Source of the DNA: Deltaproteobacteria bacterium
Lineage (GTDB): Bacteria; Desulfobacterota; Syntrophia; Syntrophales; UBA5619
Assembly: GCA_026388345.1 (NCBI GenBank)
Contig: JAPLJY010000076.1
Location: 1 to 8,392, forward strand
Length of the DNA stretch: 8,392 nucleotides
Direction of reading: 5' to 3'
Shown here: piece by piece, positions 6,486 to 8,392 of the stretch
Layout of the letters: each line of letters starts with the position of its first letter
How positions within the stretch are numbered: position 1 is the first letter of the stretch
Program-made: the position numbers and the translations under genes
Notes under the pieces: model-generated
What the model was told of the DNA's origin: nothing
The model's input: only the letters and a program-made list of their open reading frames with translations
Databases searched by the model: none

Positions 6486-6509
6486 GAACGGAACAAATTT
6501 GTACCGTTC
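6486..6509. promoter_or_regulatory. 24-bp palindrome, candidate enhancer for amtB
   Basis: Arms GAACGG (6486-6491) and CCGTTC (6504-6509) flank the palindrome ACAAATTTGT (6493-6502). Only one base on each side of the core (A at 6492 and A at 6503) breaks perfect symmetry. Its centre is about 114 bp upstream of the predicted sigma-54 start, the normal distance for a bacterial enhancer-binding protein. It does not look like the NtrC site (GCACC-N5-GGTGC), so a different activator is implied. It could also act on the divergent CRP/FNR gene. Confidence 0.5.
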
Positions 6510-6882
6510 CGCCGCCGATCCTACAAAAAGGGACTCCCGGCATATGGATTTCTCCCGAGGTCGTTCAAAATCGGCGTCCTTGAAATCAAACCGGCAGTGT
6601 GGTAGAAAAAGATAAACCGCCGGGGAAAAGGGATCCGATCATTCATGCCGGCTTACGAATAAATAGCCATCGATACCGGCGGCCGCCTCTGGTCGGGTGC
6701 GCTCCTTCCGCTGCTTTTTTCCTTCTTCCGGCCGTTCTCACGACCTCGACCGCCCGGGGAACGGAACTCCGCCTCCCCGATTTGCGGGGGAAATCCGGCC
6801 AGGAGATTCGGGTTCCGCTCGTGATTCTGCCATAATGACGTTGCCTTACAGAGCAGGCCCCGCGGGGCCGGGAGGGAAAGAC
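6510..6882 (+). other. Leader/upstream region of the CRP/FNR-family gene
   Basis: No convincing gene is seen in these 373 bp. Two further copies of the enhancer half-site occur as CCGTTC (6732-6737) and GAACGG (6759-6764). Candidate plus-strand promoter elements are weak: TTGAAA-N17-TAGAAA (6581-6609 region), and a lone CATAAT (6831-6836) with no good -35 box, which would place a start about 40 nt before the gene. A perfect palindrome GGCCCCGCGGGGCC (6856-6869) directly abuts the ribosome site GGGAGGG (6870-6876). The open frame of the regulator extends upstream through this region, but no upstream start has a ribosome site. Confidence 0.35.
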
Positions 6883-7566
6883 ATGACCCATCCTGAAATC
6901 CTCTTGAAGCAGGTTCCCCTGTTCCGGTCTCTGCGGGCCGAGGACAGCCGGCACATTGCAGCGCTCCTCCGGAAACAGACCCTCCGCAAGGGGGATGCCC
7001 TCTTCCGGAAGGGAGAGGAGGGGCACTCCCTCTACATGATCACTGCCGGCAAGATCAAGATCGTCCGCCAGTCGCGGGACGGGGACGAGATGATCCTCGC
7101 GGTACTTTCCGTCGGCGATTTCTGCGGGGAGATGGCCCTGCTCGACGGCCTGTCACGGTCCGCGGACGCCGTCGCCGTCGAGGAGACCCACCTCTACGGC
7201 CTGAACCGGAAGGATTTCCTGGCCTACGTCATGAACAACGAAACGGCGGTAAAGGCCATCCTCTCTGCCCTCTCCAAACGTCTGCGCAAGGCTGACGATT
7301 TTCTGGAGGATATCTTTTTCCTGAACGTCGCCGCACGGCTCGCCAAGAAGCTGATCGAACTGGCCATGAGCAACGGCTTCCGGGAAGGCGAGAACGGACC
7401 GATCAAACTCAGCGTTACCCAGAAGGACCTGGCCGGCATGATCTGCGCGACGCGGGAGAGCGTCAACAAGGAGCTCCGCGCCCTGCGCGAAAAGAACCTC
7501 ATCGGCCTCGCAAACAACAACATCCTGATCCGGGACCTGGAGGCGCTGCAACAGCGGATCCGGTAG
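6883..7566 (+). CDS. CRP/FNR-family transcriptional regulator
   Basis: The 227-residue product has the normal two-domain layout. Residues 1-115 form a cyclic-nucleotide-binding fold, with LFRKGEEGHSLYMITAGKIKI at 40-60 (slightly shortened motifs LFRKGE and MITAGKIKI are the clearest parts) and the phosphate-binding cassette GEMALLDG...RSADA at 82-96, which keeps Glu83, Arg92 and Ser93. A dimerisation helix spans about 116-142. The winged helix at 174-216 includes TQKDLAGMICATRESVNKEL, the recognition helix region. Only two cysteines are present (81 and 188), so it is not an oxygen-sensing iron-sulphur FNR. The kept Glu/Arg/Ser suggest it can bind cAMP or a related nucleotide. The start at 6883 has GGGAGGG 6 nt upstream. 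It is monocistronic, divergent from amtB, and followed by a terminator; targets are unknown. Confidence 0.93.
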   Translation: MTHPEILLKQVPLFRSLRAEDSRHIAALLRKQTLRKGDALFRKGEEGHSLYMITAGKIKIVRQSRDGDEMILAVLSVGDFCGEMALLDGLSRSADAVAVEETHLYGLNRKDFLAYVMNNETAVKAILSALSKRLRKADDFLEDIFFLNVAARLAKKLIELAMSNGFREGENGPIKLSVTQKDLAGMICATRESVNKELRALREKNLIGLANNNILIRDLEALQQRIR

Positions 7567-7634
7567 GATCGGGTGATGGGTTAACCAGGAACAAACATCC
7601 CGGTCCCGGAAACAGGGGATCGGAAAAAACCGAG

Positions 7635-7670
7635 GGGGGAGCGGTCACAAGGCCGTTCCCCCTTTTTATT
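7635..7670 (+). terminator. Rho-independent terminator after the CRP/FNR-family gene
   Basis: GGGGGAGCGG (7635-7644) pairs with CCGTTCCCCC (7653-7662), including one G-U pair, around an 8-nt loop. Five T residues and ATT follow directly. It lies about 70 nt after the regulator's stop codon and ahead of the promoter for the second transporter operon, so the two units are transcribed separately. Confidence 0.85.
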
Positions 7671-7717
7671 CAACACCGCACCGGCGGACAAGACCCTCCC
7701 GGAGAATGAAAGCGGTC

Positions 7718-7747
7718 TTGACAATCGGCTGGGGTTGATACTATGCT
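7718..7747 (+). promoter_or_regulatory. Sigma-70 promoter of the second tctB-tctA operon
   Basis: A perfect TTGACA (7718-7723) is followed after 18 nt by TATGCT (7742-7747, 4 of 6 to the -10 consensus). The predicted start is near 7754, about 80 nt before the tctB ATG. The same TTGACA/18-nt geometry is seen at the first transporter operon. The weaker -10 suggests dependence on an activator. Confidence 0.6.
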
Positions 7748-7779
7748 GATCCCCTCCGAGTGCAGTGAGATGGGGATCA
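7747..7779 (+). promoter_or_regulatory. Inverted repeat at the start of the second tct leader
   Basis: TGATCCCC (7747-7754) and GGGGATCA (7772-7779) are perfect 8-bp inverted arms with a 17-nt gap. The left arm overlaps the end of the -10 box and the predicted start site. It could be an operator with widely spaced half-sites, or part of a leader stem-loop. There is no T-run after it, so it is not a terminator. Confidence 0.4.
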
Positions 7780-7833
7780 AGGCCGGCAACTTTCAATTGC
7801 GCTGTCGGGTTGAATAAAAAGGAAGAAGCAGAT

Positions 7834-8274
7834 ATGACGATTGACCGAGTGAGCGGTGCTTTCCTGGTCCTTGTGGGGTTGTTTGTCGTCTGGGAGAGAA
7901 GGGTGTTGCCGCTGGGGTCGACGAGCCATCCCGGACCCGGCTATTTCCCCCTGTTTCTGGCGATACTGCTGATCATCCTCGGAGCGATCCTGATCGCCCG
8001 CGGGAAAGACGCGAAGAAGATCCGCTCCGTCTCCTGGCCGGAGGCGCCCCATGCGGTTGCGATTTTAGGCTGTTGCCTCTTCGTCTCCCTGTTCATGGAG
8101 ACGATCGGCTATCGCCTGACCCTGCTTTTGGTCCTCGGATTTCTCTTCGGCGTCATGGAACGCATCAAACTATGGCTGACGCTGGTCTTGACCTTCGGCT
8201 TCTCCCTCGGCACCTTCTGGCTCTTTGATTCCCTGCTTCGGGTACCTCTGCCGAGAGGGGGGTGGGGTTTCTGA
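7834..8274 (+). CDS. tctB: TctB-family small membrane subunit, second transporter system
   Basis: The 146-residue product has four hydrophobic segments and the TctB signature PLGSTSHPGPGYFPLF at about residues 28-43. It ends in VPLPRGGWGF, matching the C-terminal pattern of the first TctB in this window. Elsewhere the two TctB proteins differ widely, so this is a distinct transporter and not a recent copy. The start at 7834 is preceded by AAGGAAG about 9 nt upstream; an in-frame ATG at 7765 lacks a ribosome site and would lie inside the leader inverted repeat. The stop codon shares one base with the tctA start (TGATG), so translation is coupled. Unlike the first operon, no tctC precedes it: the operon opens with tctB, so its binding protein must lie downstream of tctA, outside the window, or elsewhere. 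Confidence 0.92.
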   Translation: MTIDRVSGAFLVLVGLFVVWERRVLPLGSTSHPGPGYFPLFLAILLIILGAILIARGKDAKKIRSVSWPEAPHAVAILGCCLFVSLFMETIGYRLTLLLVLGFLFGVMERIKLWLTLVLTFGFSLGTFWLFDSLLRVPLPRGGWGF

Positions 8275-8392
8275 TGGAAACGACTTTTCAGAATCTGGTC
8301 TTGGGTTTCTCGACGGTCTTCACACCGACCAATATGCTCTATTCCCTGGTGGGCTGCCTGATCGGGACGATGGTCGGGGTCCTGCCGGGGGT
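8274..8392 (+). CDS. tctA: TctA-family large membrane subunit, second system (truncated by window edge)
   Basis: Only the first 39 codons are present; the gene runs off the right edge and shows no sign of damage. The visible part begins METTFQNLVLGFSTVFTP and continues with the diagnostic GCLIGTMVGVLPG (residues 27-39). This aligns without gaps to GCMIGTMVGVLPG at residues 26-38 of the first TctA, offset by one residue. The ATG overlaps the tctB stop by one base, and the G-rich end of tctB (GAGAGGGGGG) can serve as ribosome site. The expected full length is about 500 residues. Confidence 0.92.
   Translation, partial: METTFQNLVLGFSTVFTPTNMLYSLVGCLIGTMVGVLPG

Noticed and set aside
6883..7566. 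Oxygen-sensing FNR identity for the CRP/FNR-family protein
   Set aside because: FNR needs four cluster-binding cysteines, three near the N-terminus. This protein has two cysteines, at 81 and 188.

Overview
The window is GC-rich chromosomal DNA from a Gram-negative bacterium. The evidence for that is a signal-peptide-bearing outer-membrane barrel protein, periplasmic binding-protein transport, a sigma-54 type promoter and a CRP/FNR regulator. The gene mix fits a Deltaproteobacteria/Desulfobacterota-like anaerobe (tricarboxylate-type transporters, amtB-glnK, type I-C-like CRISPR repeats). That placement is inference; no taxonomic marker lies in the window.

Layout from left to right. (1) Positions 1-119 are the leader-distal end of a type I-C-like CRISPR array that runs off the left edge. 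(2) Positions 273-3285, minus strand, hold a complete tripartite tricarboxylate transporter (TTT) operon, tctC-tctB-tctA. It has a good sigma-70 promoter, a perfect 14-bp palindrome in the operator position, and a stem-loop between tctC and tctB. (3) Positions 3394-5048, minus strand, hold a strong terminator, an outer-membrane barrel protein of the TorF/Gcw_chp kind, a 0.4-kb palindrome-rich non-coding spacer, and a PII signal protein. (4) Positions 5061-6296, minus strand, hold amtB, which is co-transcribed with the PII gene. (5) Positions 6297-6882 are a 586-bp divergent intergenic region. It carries a sigma-54 promoter pointing at amtB, an IHF-like site and a 24-bp near-perfect palindrome in enhancer position. 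(6) Positions 6883-7566, plus strand, hold a CRP/FNR-family regulator and its terminator. (7) Positions 7718-8392, plus strand, hold the start of a second TTT operon, tctB followed by the first 39 codons of tctA, with its own promoter and a leader inverted repeat.

Two themes emerge. First, nitrogen: porin, AmtB and GlnK could form an outer-membrane/inner-membrane/signalling module for ammonium. The amtB promoter has the full enhancer-IHF-sigma54 layout, and the PII protein lacks the usual uridylylation tyrosine. Second, organic-acid uptake: two TTT systems of different gene order sit on opposite strands around the nitrogen module. I see no wholly novel gene system. The most interesting material is regulatory DNA and the variant PII protein.
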